Assembly (NCBI GenBank): GCA_009911065.1
Contig: QXWR01000019.1
Span: forward strand, 1-64,000
Length of the DNA: 64,000 bases
Origin: Clostridiaceae bacterium
GTDB taxonomy: Bacteria > Bacillota > Clostridia > Lachnospirales > Lachnospiraceae
Direction of reading: 5' to 3'
Part shown: piece after piece, positions 1 through 8,062 of the stretch
How positions within the stretch are numbered: the first letter of the stretch is position 1
How the letters are laid out: every line of letters begins with the position of its first letter
Notes under the pieces: model-generated
What the model was told of the DNA's origin: nothing
The model's database searches: none
The model's input: the letters and a program-made list of their open reading frames with translations, nothing else
Position numbers and translations under genes: made by a program

Positions 1-25
1 TCCTGCATCTATATCAAAAAAGAAT

Positions 26-59
26 AAGTCTATAGCCTGTTCTGACTGGCTATAAACTT
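26..59. promoter_or_regulatory. Inverted repeat upstream of the dehydrogenase pair
   Basis: The arms AAGT-c-TATAGCC and GGCTATA-a-ACTT face each other across a 10-base loop. They lie 24 bases before the first dehydrogenase start and just before its ribosome site (GAGGAG, about 67-72). Seen: 11 of 12 positions pair. Inferred: an operator for the nearby GntR/FCD regulator, or an mRNA leader hairpin. No T-run follows, so a terminator is less likely. Confidence 0.4.
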
Positions 60-83
60 ATTATACGAGGAGTATTATTTAGT

Positions 84-1115
84 ATGAAAGCTGTACAAAT
101 TGCGGAGCCAAATCAATTGAAAATCATTGATATGGAAAAACCAGCCGTGGATGACGTGAACAATGTACTGGTTCGGATGACCGCCGCCGGCATCTGTGGT
201 TCCGACGTAGGTATCTACCATGGTACCAATGCAGCCGCCACCTATCCCAGAATTATTGGCCATGAGATGGTTGGACGGGTAGAAGAAGTAGGAAAAAACG
301 CCACCAAATTCAAAGCAGGCGACCGGGTTATTATCAATCAGGTCACAAGCTGCGGCCATTGCTATCCTTGTCGAATCGGAAGAGGCAATGTATGTGACAA
401 TTTAAAAGTGCGGGGAGTACATATTGACGGAGGATACCGTGAATATATGGCCGTTCCGGAAAGCGATTGCTATCTGCTTCCGGATTCCCTGTCGGATGCA
501 GACGCCGTGATGATTGAACCCACCACCATTTCCATTCAGGCATGCTCCAGAGCACAGCTTACAGAGGACGATATGCTTCTGATTCTGGGAGCCGGAGCTT
601 TAGGCAGTACCGTCTTAAAGATTGCAAGACAGATCTGCAGCCATATTATTGTTGCAGATATTGTAGATGAAAAACTGGAAGCTGCCAAGGAAAACGGAGC
701 TGCCTACACCATCAATGTCTTAAAGGAGGATCTGGAGCAAAAGGTAAAAGAATACACCGGCGGCCACGGCTCCACCGTATCCATTGATGCTTCCGGCACA
801 AAAGACTCTCTTCTCACATTATTAAAAGCAACCGGAAATGCAGGCCGTGTAATGGTTATGGGCTTCTCCACTGCTCCCATTGAGATCAATCAGTTTCTGA
901 TCACTTCCAAAGAGCTGGATGTGCGGGGTTCCAGACTTCAGAATAAAATGTTTGGAAAAGCCATTGAACTGATTGAGGCAGGAAAACTGGATCTTTCTGG
1001 TTCCGTATCCCACTCATTCCCTCTTACAAAAGCTCAGGAAGCCTTCGATTTCGTGGACAGCCGCGACCCATCCATCCGTAAGATCGTTTTAACCTTTGAC
1101 AATTTGGACGCCTAA
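84..1115 (+). CDS. Zinc-dependent medium-chain alcohol/polyol dehydrogenase
   Basis: A 343-aa member of the zinc MDR dehydrogenase family (threonine/sorbitol/sugar-acid dehydrogenase type). It probably oxidises a secondary alcohol of a polyol, sugar acid or amino acid with NAD(P)+ in the cytoplasm. Catalytic-zinc residues are C38 (GICGSD) and H60-E61 (GHE). Structural-zinc cysteines are C90, C93, C96 and C104. A Rossmann motif GAGALGS lies near residue 168. Start ATG 84 follows GAGGAG at good spacing. It is the first gene of a two-dehydrogenase unit, 32 bases before a paralogue, and faces a GntR/FCD regulator of the kind that often controls sugar-acid catabolism. The substrate cannot be read from the sequence, so no symbol is given. 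Confidence 0.9.
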   Translation: MKAVQIAEPNQLKIIDMEKPAVDDVNNVLVRMTAAGICGSDVGIYHGTNAAATYPRIIGHEMVGRVEEVGKNATKFKAGDRVIINQVTSCGHCYPCRIGRGNVCDNLKVRGVHIDGGYREYMAVPESDCYLLPDSLSDADAVMIEPTTISIQACSRAQLTEDDMLLILGAGALGSTVLKIARQICSHIIVADIVDEKLEAAKENGAAYTINVLKEDLEQKVKEYTGGHGSTVSIDASGTKDSLLTLLKATGNAGRVMVMGFSTAPIEINQFLITSKELDVRGSRLQNKMFGKAIELIEAGKLDLSGSVSHSFPLTKAQEAFDFVDSRDPSIRKIVLTFDNLDA

Positions 1116-1147
1116 ACCACCAAAATTTATTTCAGGAGGAATCAAAA

Positions 1148-2164
1148 ATGAAAGCTGTGTATTTGTCAAAACCTTGGGAAATTTCGATTATGGAGCGTGA
1201 GAAACCAGTTTCCCAGCCTGGAGAAGCCCTGATTAAAATTATGGGCGCAGGCATCTGCGGCAGCGATATTGGAGCTTTCCGGGGAACCAACGGTCTGGTC
1301 ACTTATCCCCGGACCATTGGTCATGAACTGGCAGGAATTGTTGAAGAAATCCCTACTGACAACAAAAACAGCCTGAAAGTAGGGGACAAGGTCATCCTGG
1401 ATCCATATGTTTACTGCGGCAACTGCTATCCCTGCTCCATTGGCCGCACCAACTGCTGCACCAGCCTTGAGGTTCTTGGCGTACACCGGGAAGGCGGCAT
1501 GGCGGAATATTTCTGTCATCCAGCAGATTTGCTGATCAAAATGCCAGACGATATGAGCTGGACCGACGCTGCCATGGCAGAACCTCTTACCATCTCTCTT
1601 CATGGCATTCACCGTGGCGGTTTAAAAGCCGGAGAATACTGTGTAATCATTGGAGCTGGTCCCATTGGACTGGTAGCCGGTATGGTAGCAGAAGCATACG
1701 GCGCTCATGCCATTCTTCTTGATCTGGTTCAGGAACGCCTTGATTTTGCCAAAAAACTGGGAATTGAATACGTAATTAATTCCAAAGAAGAAAACGCCCA
1801 GGAGCGTATCCGGGAAATCACAGACGGCGTTATGGCACAGCAGGTAATGGAATGCAGCGGCGCCAACGCAGCAGTTCGGGCTTCCCTGGATTATGTCAGC
1901 CATGCAGGTCGTATCACCTTAACTGGTTGGCCCAAAACCGAGACTGCGCTTCCCACTGATATTATCACCCGCAAAGAAATCGACATCCGGGGAGCACGCA
2001 CCAGCGCAAACGAATTTGAAGAAGCCATTGACATGATCTGCTCCAAGAAAGTAGATATGGCAAAAATTCTCACCAAGACCATCACCATTGACGAAGCTCC
2101 GGAAATTATTCGGGATATTGAGAAAAATCCCAATCTTTACATGAAGGTAGTTGTCACCATGTAA
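1148..2164 (+). CDS. Second zinc-dependent medium-chain dehydrogenase
   Basis: A 338-aa paralogue of the preceding gene with the same architecture: GroES-like catalytic domain then Rossmann domain. C37 and H59-E60 form the catalytic zinc site. C90, C93, C96 and C104 form the structural zinc site, and C103 adds an extra cysteine. GAGPIGL is the nucleotide-binding loop. The ribosome site is AGGAGG, 7 bases before ATG 1148. Both enzymes keep all metal ligands, so the pair may act on successive or alternative substrates, such as oxidation of one sugar acid and reduction of the product. That is inference from position. A strong terminator follows directly, so the operon ends here. Confidence 0.9.
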   Translation: MKAVYLSKPWEISIMEREKPVSQPGEALIKIMGAGICGSDIGAFRGTNGLVTYPRTIGHELAGIVEEIPTDNKNSLKVGDKVILDPYVYCGNCYPCSIGRTNCCTSLEVLGVHREGGMAEYFCHPADLLIKMPDDMSWTDAAMAEPLTISLHGIHRGGLKAGEYCVIIGAGPIGLVAGMVAEAYGAHAILLDLVQERLDFAKKLGIEYVINSKEENAQERIREITDGVMAQQVMECSGANAAVRASLDYVSHAGRITLTGWPKTETALPTDIITRKEIDIRGARTSANEFEEAIDMICSKKVDMAKILTKTITIDEAPEIIRDIEKNPNLYMKVVVTM

Positions 2165-2176
2165 ATCTTGTTTTCC

Positions 2177-2224
2177 AAAAAAGGAGCGGCGTTTTCCCTC
2201 CAGGGAAACTGCCGCTCCTTTTTT
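2177..2224. terminator. Bidirectional intrinsic terminator
   Basis: AAGGAGCGGC and GCCGCTCCTT pair perfectly, continued by TTTCCCT/AGGGAAA, giving about a 17-bp stem with a tiny loop. There is a T-run on the plus side and an A-run upstream that becomes a T-run on the minus side. It sits between the convergent dehydrogenase operon and the GntR gene and can serve both. Confidence 0.9.
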
Positions 2225-2318
2225 GAATTTTATTTTCATCACTTTTCTGAAAAAACATTCTTACTCTCCTTGAACAAAACAGCACATGGTCTTCTTGTCC
2301 AAGGAAGGTTAAAAAATT

Positions 2319-3005
2319 TTATAAAAAATAATCCGGATATATATCAATCAAATCCTTCTTTTCCACCTGATGTCTGGTCAGATGGCGGGTCATAACCATC
2401 TCTGCCAGTTCACAATCCCTTTTTCTTAGGGCATACAAAATATTATCATGGTCATTAACCGTAATGCTGGCCTTTGCCGCCTTAAGTGTTTTTAAAGACA
2501 AAATCCGAAACCGGTCAAAATGAACCATTTGGCTTTGAAGTACCCTATAAATTCTGACTTTGTTCACCGAGTCAAAAAGCATCTGATGAAATGCATTGTC
2601 CAGCTCCATTAAAATAGCATCTTCCAAAATCAGAGCTGTCTTTCTCTGCTGTTCCAGATTCTCCTCAAGCCTTCCCAGGGCCTCTGAGGAAATCCCCTCT
2701 TTACATGCAAGACTCATTACGGAATTTTCCAGAGAAAGGCGCATAAACCGGGCTTCTTCTATGAAGTCGTAATCAATTTTTGTCACAAAACTGCCCTTTT
2801 TCGGAATAATCTCTACCAAACCAATTCGCGCCATCTCAATAAGCGCCTCCCGCACCGGCGTCCGGGACAGATTCAGCTGAATGGAAAGCTCATTTTCACT
2901 AAGTCCGGCACCTGGCGGAAGCTCTAAATTGACAATATTGTTCATGATCATACGATTGGCATATGTCCGGGCGTTTTCACCTGTTCTCTTTTCCGTTATC
3001 TTCAT
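2319..3005 (-). CDS. GntR family regulator, FCD (FadR C-terminal) type
   Basis: A 228-aa transcription factor. The N-terminal winged helix (about residues 10-75) carries the GntR signature around LSENELSIQLNLSRTPVREA. An all-helical FCD ligand domain follows (about 85-215), with His-rich positions in the helices that often hold a metal and a carboxylate ligand. FCD regulators usually respond to sugar acids or organic acids and repress adjacent catabolic genes. GGGAGG precedes ATG 3005 by 5 bases. It is convergent with the two dehydrogenases, so control of that operon is likely but not shown. The inverted repeat at 26-59 is the best operator candidate. Confidence 0.9.
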   Translation of the reverse strand: MKITEKRTGENARTYANRMIMNNIVNLELPPGAGLSENELSIQLNLSRTPVREALIEMARIGLVEIIPKKGSFVTKIDYDFIEEARFMRLSLENSVMSLACKEGISSEALGRLEENLEQQRKTALILEDAILMELDNAFHQMLFDSVNKVRIYRVLQSQMVHFDRFRILSLKTLKAAKASITVNDHDNILYALRKRDCELAEMVMTRHLTRHQVEKKDLIDIYPDYFL

Positions 3006-3028
3006 GGCGTCCTCCCATCAGGCGTCAG

Positions 3029-3060
3029 AATGGGTCTGGAAAAAGCAGTTCAGACACATT
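3029..3060. repeat. Dispersed hairpin repeat, copy 1
   Basis: AATG-g-GTCTG and CAGAC-a-CATT pair around a GAAAAAGCAGTT-type loop just upstream of the GntR gene. It resembles copies at 60865-60901 and 61334-61366, which share GTCTG..GAAAGCA.TTTTCAGAC. Function unknown. Confidence 0.5.
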
Positions 3061-3144
3061 CCCATAAAATAAGTAAAGCCATATAAGTTTAACATAAAAC
3101 AGGGAAAACATTCAATAGTTTTTTCCTTTGTTTTTCAATATTCA

Positions 3145-5013
3145 TTAGGATTCATTTTTGTAAACAAGGGTTCGCATTGCATTGATGATAGCTAAAACCG
3201 ACACACCCACATCTCCAAATACAGCAGCCCACATAGAAGCATATCCAAAAGCAACCAGCACCAAAACAAGAACCTTCACTCCAATGGCAAAAACAATATT
3301 TTGACGGACAATTCTCATTGTCTTTCTGGCAATCTGAATGGTATCCACAATTTTAGACGGCTCATCCTCCATAATCACCACATCCGCCGCCTCCACTGCC
3401 GCGTCTGAACCGATGCCTCCCATGGCAATGCCAATGTCCGCACGGGCAAGAACCGGAGCATCATTAATTCCATCCCCCACAAAAGCCAACGTCTTTCCAA
3501 AGGACTTCTTCTTCAAAAGCTCCTCCACCCAAAAAACCTTATCTCCAGGAAGAAGATTGCCATACACCTGGTTCAGCCCCAGCCGCTCTCCCACAGCTTT
3601 TCCCACTTCTTCCTTGTCGCCAGTCAGCATCACCAGATTTTTAACTCCCTGGCTGCGCAGCCCCTCAATGGCTTCCGGCACATCCCGCCGAATGGTATCT
3701 GAGATCACCACTGCCCCCAAATACTCCCTTTTGTCCGCCAGATAAAGGGTAGTCCCCACAATCTCGGAAGGGACATCAATTTTTACCTGCTGCCGCTCCA
3801 TAAGTTTACGGTTGCCAATGGAAAGGTCATGCCACTCCTCCCCAATTCTCACTTTGGCATGGATTCCATAGCCGGAAACCTCTTCCACCTGGTCAATCCG
3901 TTCCATTTGAACGGCTTTCCCATAAGCCTCCTTTATGGACAATGCAATCGGGTGGTTGGAATGGTATTCTAACAGCGCCGCAAGCTCCAGCAAATCTTCC
4001 CTGTCTCCATGAACCGGAGCCACATCCGTAACCTCAAATCTTCCTGTAGTCAAAGTTCCAGTCTTGTCAAACACCACTGTATCCAAATTTGCCACAGCCT
4101 CCAAATAATTACTGCCCTTTAATAAAATCCCGTTCCTGGACGCTGCTCCCAGTCCACCAAAAAAGCTAAGAGGCACAGAAATCACCAAAGCACAGGGACA
4201 AGACACCACAAGAAAGCTACATGCCCTGTAAATCCATACTCCCCAGCCGCCTCCCTGAAAAAAAGGCGGAAAGATAGCCAAAGCCAGAGCAAAAGCCACC
4301 ACAATCGGTGTGTATACCCTGGCAAATCTGGTAATAAAAGTTTCTGCCTTTGCCTTTCTGGAGCTTGCATTTTCCACAAGCTCTAAAATCTTTGCCACAG
4401 TGGAATCATCAAACAGACTGGTCGTCTCCACCTCCAAAACACCGCTTAAATTAATGGACCCGCTGACCACACGGCTTCCAGTCTCCACCTCCACTGGCAT
4501 AGATTCCCCAGTCAGGGCCTTAGTGTCCAGACTGGAATTTCCCTTTAACACTACCCCGTCCAAGGGAACCTTTTCCCCTGGACGAATGACAATCCGCTCC
4601 CCTAATTCCACCTCATAAGGGTCCACCTGTTCTTCTATTCCATCCCGAATCCGATTGGCAAACTCCGGATTAATATCCATAAGATCTTTAATAGATTTCC
4701 GAGATTTGTTCACCGCATAATCACTAAACAGCTCTCCCACCTGGTAAAACAACATTACAGCAACCGCTTCCTCCAAAGACCCTACTACAATAGCCCCCAA
4801 AGTAGCAATCGTCATAAGAAAATTCTCATCAAAAACCTGTCCTCCTGCAATGTTTCTGCAAGCCTTTATTGGAATATCATACCCAGCCGCCCCATAAGCC
4901 AAAAGAAACAAAATCCAGGCATAAAAACTTTTCCCCTCCAAAATAAGCGCCCCAGCAAAAAACACCCCGCTAACCGACAGCCGAAAGACCATGATCTTCT
5001 GTTTTTTTGTCAT
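3145..5013 (-). CDS. P1B-type heavy-metal-translocating ATPase (Zn/Cd/Co class)
   Basis: A 622-aa membrane ATPase that pumps soft metal cations out of the cell using ATP. Seen: N-terminal membrane helices, an actuator loop containing LTGESMPV, the CPC metal site at residues 272-274 (SCPCAL), phosphorylation motif DKTGTLT with D316, an SNHP histidine-proline motif typical of P1B pumps, and GDGINDAP near the C-terminus. There is no N-terminal HMA domain; the small HMA protein upstream supplies one as a separate chain. The start is placed at 5013 (MTKKQK) because an upstream in-frame extension lacks a ribosome site. It is third in the operon ArsR-HMA-ATPase. CPC plus an ArsR sensor of CadC/SmtB type suggests Zn/Cd rather than Cu. 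Confidence 0.93.
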   Translation of the reverse strand: MTKKQKIMVFRLSVSGVFFAGALILEGKSFYAWILFLLAYGAAGYDIPIKACRNIAGGQVFDENFLMTIATLGAIVVGSLEEAVAVMLFYQVGELFSDYAVNKSRKSIKDLMDINPEFANRIRDGIEEQVDPYEVELGERIVIRPGEKVPLDGVVLKGNSSLDTKALTGESMPVEVETGSRVVSGSINLSGVLEVETTSLFDDSTVAKILELVENASSRKAKAETFITRFARVYTPIVVAFALALAIFPPFFQGGGWGVWIYRACSFLVVSCPCALVISVPLSFFGGLGAASRNGILLKGSNYLEAVANLDTVVFDKTGTLTTGRFEVTDVAPVHGDREDLLELAALLEYHSNHPIALSIKEAYGKAVQMERIDQVEEVSGYGIHAKVRIGEEWHDLSIGNRKLMERQQVKIDVPSEIVGTTLYLADKREYLGAVVISDTIRRDVPEAIEGLRSQGVKNLVMLTGDKEEVGKAVGERLGLNQVYGNLLPGDKVFWVEELLKKKSFGKTLAFVGDGINDAPVLARADIGIAMGGIGSDAAVEAADVVIMEDEPSKIVDTIQIARKTMRIVRQNIVFAIGVKVLVLVLVAFGYASMWAAVFGDVGVSVLAIINAMRTLVYKNES

Positions 5014-5082
5014 AATTTCACCGCTTCTCTCCAAAACGCAAACAAGTTGAGAAAGTTCCATCAAATTCTTTCACCAAGCCTA

Positions 5083-5307
5083 TTATCGCAACACTTTAAA
5101 CTCCGCTTCCGGCTCTATCTTTTTGGCAATCTTTCTGGTAGCCTCAACCACCTCATCCTCTCTCCCATCCTCTGCCTCAATGGTAAGACGCTGAGTCATA
5201 AAACTCAAAGAAGCATCCTTCACCCCTTTTGTCTTTCTCACACCTTCCTCAATCTTAGCAGCACAATTTGCACAACATAATCCCTCTAATTTAATAATTT
5301 TCTTCAT
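5083..5307 (-). CDS. Heavy-metal-associated (HMA) domain protein, CopZ-like
   Basis: A 74-aa single-domain cytoplasmic metallochaperone with a ferredoxin-like HMA fold. The metal motif is at residues 10-14, reading CCANC, a variant of the usual MxCxxC. Start ATG 5307 (MKKIIK) has GGGGAG 8 bases upstream; the longer in-frame start does not. It lies between the ArsR regulator and the P-type ATPase, so it probably hands the metal to the pump. The missing Met and the doubled Cys argue mildly for Zn/Cd rather than Cu(I). The metal specificity is inference. Confidence 0.9.
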   Translation of the reverse strand: MKKIIKLEGLCCANCAAKIEEGVRKTKGVKDASLSFMTQRLTIEAEDGREDEVVEATRKIAKKIEPEAEFKVLR

Positions 5308-5334
5308 GGTCAAATCTCCCCTTTCCAAATTTAC

Positions 5335-5721
5335 TCACTCGCTAATATGCTCCATTCCCTGAGCCAAAATCGTCTGAATATGAGAATCCGCAAGACGATA
5401 AAACACCGTCTTCCCCTCCCTTCTAAAAGACACCAGCCTCATCTGCTTTAACACTCTCAGCTGATGAGAAACCGCAGACTGGCCCATCTGAAGCAACGTT
5501 GCAATATCACAAACACACATTTCCGACTGACTTAACACATACAAAATTTTAATTCTGGTAGAATCCCCAAAAATCTTAAAAAACTCCGACAAATCCAAAA
5601 GCTGCTGTTCATCCGGCATCACACTCTCCACCCGATCCACAATCTCCCGATGAACATGAATAAACTCACAAGCCCCCTCCTCCACTTCCTGTCGGATTCT
5701 CGCTTTCTCTTCCTCCGTCAT
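5335..5721 (-). CDS. ArsR/SmtB family metal-responsive repressor (CadC-like)
   Basis: A 128-aa winged-helix repressor. The helix-turn-helix region includes MGQSAVSHQLRVLKQMRLV. The motif SEMCVCDIA matches the alpha-3 metal site (ELCVCD) of CadC-type sensors, giving two cysteine ligands. The N-terminal region adds charged and His residues. Metal binding should release the operator and induce the efflux operon that it heads. An imperfect palindrome at 5799-5818 lies just downstream of a clear promoter at 5823-5850, as expected for autorepression. Confidence 0.92.
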   Translation of the reverse strand: MTEEEKARIRQEVEEGACEFIHVHREIVDRVESVMPDEQQLLDLSEFFKIFGDSTRIKILYVLSQSEMCVCDIATLLQMGQSAVSHQLRVLKQMRLVSFRREGKTVFYRLADSHIQTILAQGMEHISE

Positions 5722-5798
5722 ACATTCCCTCCCTTACTACCCCAATACCATGCTGTACCAGATCCATGCTTTTAGCAGTTATTGGACTAAATCTATTC

Positions 5799-5818
5799 AT
5801 ATGAACAACTATTCATAT
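5799..5818 (-). promoter_or_regulatory. Probable ArsR/CadC-type operator
   Basis: ATATGAACAACTATTCATAT is an imperfect palindrome whose halves are ATATGAA and TTCATAT. It lies over the predicted transcription start of the metal-efflux operon, and a second short palindrome TTCATATGAA (5796-5805) overlaps it. The position and AT-rich 20-bp form match known SmtB/CadC operators. Binding is inferred. Confidence 0.65.
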
Positions 5819-5822
5819 ATTC

Positions 5823-5850
5823 ATTGTATCACTTTTTCCCCATTTGTCAA
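5823..5850 (-). promoter_or_regulatory. Sigma-A-like promoter of the metal-efflux operon
   Basis: Read on the minus strand: TTGACA (5845-5850), a 16-base spacer, then TACAAT (5823-5828). The operator palindrome follows immediately downstream. Near-consensus hexamers. Confidence 0.7.
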
Positions 5851-5971
5851 CCACTCATTTTCCCAGTTCAGAAAAAGATTAATTAATTTAATATCAGATT
5901 CATTTTTTTAAACTGTCCACCATTTTCCTTTACATAATCAAATAAGGCTAATATGGAATTTTTATTTGAAT

Positions 5972-6010
5972 TAAAACAAAAATACGGCAGGTAGTAACCA
6001 ACCACCTGCC
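5972..6010 (-). terminator. Terminator after the Rpn-family gene
   Basis: GGCAGGT and ACCTGCC (5986-6010) pair with a short, partly paired loop. On the minus strand a T-rich tail (GTATTTTTGTTTT) follows. It lies 40 bases past the Rpn-family stop codon. Confidence 0.75.
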
Positions 6011-6049
6011 TATTATTCAATATTTGCTTTACTACTTGTTCATAAATAA

Positions 6050-6862
6050 TCAGAATGTTTTATCAACTTTTAGTTTTTTTACTTCGTCAAGAGGAAGTCC
6101 TGCATATTCCGCAATTTTTTCAAGTGTCAACATTCCATCTGCCAACATTCTTTTAGCAACCTCTTTCAAAGATTCTTTTCTCATATCCTCCATCATTTTA
6201 CACATTTCCTGAACTCCTTTCGGGTTTTCTTTCAAATATCTTGTTCGTTCTGCCATCAGTTCAAAATTCATATCAGCCGCTTGAGTACAATTAAAATCGT
6301 GCATGAGTTTTCCTATATCGGATTCTCCACGATATTCACCATTCACATAAAGAATATGCTCCCCATCTTCAAAAGATTTACCCGTTGCAAGGTTGATTCG
6401 CTCAATCGGATAAACTGCTTTGCCCTGACCATAAAAATCTTTTTCAATGATAAAGATTGTATATGTGTCTGGCAATTCTTTAAATTCCTGACCTGAAAGG
6501 AGATTCTCTATATCCATTACACTTGAATGATACCTTGCCCTGTGTGGGTCTGCTCCCTTGTCTTGCCTCTGGACTTCCAAATCATATTTTTTTCCAACTG
6601 AATCTATTCCATATGCATCCAAACAGATAGAACGTGCCCCAGCCAGTCTTTTCATATCCTTCTGTGTTTCACAATCAGTAATAATTAAATCTGGTTTATC
6701 TGTGATAATGCGCAACACAAATTCAGCCAGTGGAATATTGTCTTTAAAAAGACAACGCATGAAATCATCACCGATTGGTCGTAAACCTCTTAAACGCTGT
6801 AAATCTTCCTGATATTGCTGTTCCGTTACCGGCAATCTTCCCTCTCGTTTTCGTATCTCCAT
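6050..6862 (-). CDS. Rpn family recombination-promoting nuclease / PD-(D/E)XK transposase
   Basis: A 270-aa protein of the Rpn/PDDEXK-transposase group, cytoplasmic DNA endonucleases linked to RecA-independent recombination. The nuclease core is visible: ICLDAYG (about 80-86), then YDLEVQRQDKG, whose D-x-E-x-Q is the usual catalytic strand. A conserved region follows with RYHSSVMD and FIIEKDFYG. The C-terminus is a charged helix ending in a short LTLEKIAEYAGLPLDEVKKL repeat-like segment typical of the family. It stands alone with its own terminator at the left edge of the accessory island. Such genes occur in many near copies per genome; only one is in this window. Confidence 0.85.
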   Translation of the reverse strand: MEIRKREGRLPVTEQQYQEDLQRLRGLRPIGDDFMRCLFKDNIPLAEFVLRIITDKPDLIITDCETQKDMKRLAGARSICLDAYGIDSVGKKYDLEVQRQDKGADPHRARYHSSVMDIENLLSGQEFKELPDTYTIFIIEKDFYGQGKAVYPIERINLATGKSFEDGEHILYVNGEYRGESDIGKLMHDFNCTQAADMNFELMAERTRYLKENPKGVQEMCKMMEDMRKESLKEVAKRMLADGMLTLEKIAEYAGLPLDEVKKLKVDKTF

Positions 6863-6940
6863 ACTACCATAAACCTCCTGATTTTACAAGTCAGGAGCCA
6901 GTGCCTTTCTGAATCCCGGCCTCTTGCCGTTATCGTTTTT

Positions 6941-7360
6941 TCACATCTTCCGTATCCCATTTTTCAGCATACGCTTGATTTTGTCATTCATATTTTTCCT
7001 GCTTGTCTTACGGAAATGAACCCTCACAATCTCTTTCGACGCCCCTTTGGTCTCCCTGGCTTTTTCCTCACGGAAATTCTTACCAGAAAAGAGAACCGAC
7101 GCACATCGTTCCAGTATGCAGTCATAAACCCTTGCGTAGGCAAGGTCTGGCAGATTCTTGATTTCTTCCAATTTCAGGATGGTTGTAACAATCAGCGGCT
7201 TCTTACTCCGATACCGACCGTCAATGACGGTAAACATCTGCTCCATGGCATACTCGGTACTGTGCTCCAAACCTAAATCGTCAACGACAAGCAGTCTGTA
7301 ATCATCCAAACTGGCGATAAAAGCCGCCTTGTCCTCGGCAAACACATCCGTCAGTCGGTT
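6941..7360 (-). pseudogene. 5'-truncated DnaC/IstB-like ATP-binding protein
   Basis: The C-terminal ~139 codons of a helicase-loader type ATPase of the sort carried by conjugative elements. Walker B reads LLVVDDLG and a conserved region ends FSGKNFREEKARE. The reading frame extends upstream only to NRLTD before a stop at 7361-7363, and no Walker A (GxxGxGKS/T) segment is found, so the N-terminal half is gone. The only internal start would be a GTG at 7345 with no clear ribosome site. Together with the TnpV-like, zinc-finger and MobC fragments that follow, it marks a decayed mobile element. Confidence 0.75.
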
Positions 7361-7578
7361 CTATGTATTCGTCCCCGGCAAGTTCCATATCTCCGGTGGC
7401 TCTGTCAACTGGGTTCTAAAAATTCTATCGTCCGTGAAATGGGTCGGATTGGGAAAAACGTTACGGCAGGCGTAATCTTCTAGCATGGATTTCTGAGAGA
7501 TAATAGGACTTGCGGTTGTAGGAAAGGAGATAAAAATCTATATCACATTATCGGTAGCCGCTACCGAAAACTTCTGAA

Positions 7579-7668
7579 ATGGCAGAAAAAAACACTATGG
7601 ACGAACTGGAACCGAGGATGCATGACGAGGCAAATGCTCTTGATTATGTCTTAGTCGGGGACTACTAC
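7579..7668 (+). pseudogene. TnpV-like N-terminal fragment
   Basis: About 30 codons starting at ATG 7579 contain LDYVLVGDYY, which resembles the start of TnpV-type proteins of clostridial mobilizable transposons. After GDYY the frame continues as unrelated sequence, so the rest of the gene is lost. Family recognition from a short motif; moderate confidence. Confidence 0.45.
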
Positions 7669-7669
7669 A

Positions 7670-7858
7670 GTGGTAAGAGGAAAAATCTCCGGGGTGGCAC
7701 TGGATTCGGCGATTCGAAAAATCATCTGCAAGGGGTACGGAAAAACCTTCACCTCCAAGCGGTCGAATGCGCTCTACTGCTCCAATGCCTGCAGCCAGCG
7801 GGCTTATCGTCAGAGCGTTACGGATAAAGCAAGTGACCAAATTGAACACTGGCAGTAA
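7670..7858 (+). pseudogene. Zinc-finger-like fragment of a mobile element
   Basis: This frame encodes CKGYGKTFTSKRSNALYCSN, then AC and QRAYRQ: a C-x2-C...C-x3-C finger in which the second cysteine has become tyrosine. It follows the TnpV-like piece in a different frame and has only a GTG as possible start. Most likely a fossil fused by deletion. Confidence 0.4.
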
Positions 7859-7906
7859 CCGTAACAAAAAGCTGAAAAGTGTTACACTTGTCGGTGGTGA
7901 CAAAAT

Positions 7907-8032
7907 ATGGCACCACCACTAATCATAACGGAGACACGGAATATGTACTGGACATGGGAATTGAACTCCTGCGTCCGGCAATTTTTTGAAAATCTGATTT
8001 ACGGCGTGATACTGAAAATCAAAAATGACTAA
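7907..8032 (+). CDS. Possible 41-aa small protein (uncertain)
   Basis: Starts ATG 7907 with MAPPLIITETR, continues NMYWTWELNS and VRQFFENLIYG, and ends at TAA 8032. The bulky aromatic content and the position just before MobC suggest a small cargo ORF of the mobile element. No ribosome site is obvious, and it may be chance. Confidence 0.25.
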   Translation: MAPPLIITETRNMYWTWELNSCVRQFFENLIYGVILKIKND

Positions 8033-8062
8033 TTTTATTTGTGAGGGGAGGAGCCAAAAGCA

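Larger units (their letters stand above)
5722..6049. other. Intergenic region, metal operon to Rpn gene
   Basis: Holds the divergent-side promoter and operator of the ArsR operon (5799-5850) and the terminator of the Rpn gene (5972-6010). The AT-rich stretch between about 5855 and 5970 shows no gene or clear structure. Confidence 0.6.
7346..8062. other. Degenerate mobile-element sequence
   Basis: No intact gene. Recognisable pieces are the TnpV-like N-terminus (7579-7668), a cysteine-rich zinc-finger-like piece in another frame (7670-7858) and a possible 41-aa ORF (7907-8032). The first 200 bases, between the DnaC-like remnant and the TnpV piece, resemble nothing I know. Frame changes between adjacent homology segments indicate deletions. 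Confidence 0.6.

Noticed and set aside
84-2164. Naming the dehydrogenases tdh, gutB or a sugar-acid gene
   Set aside because: All zinc ligands are present but substrate specificity cannot be read from the sequence.
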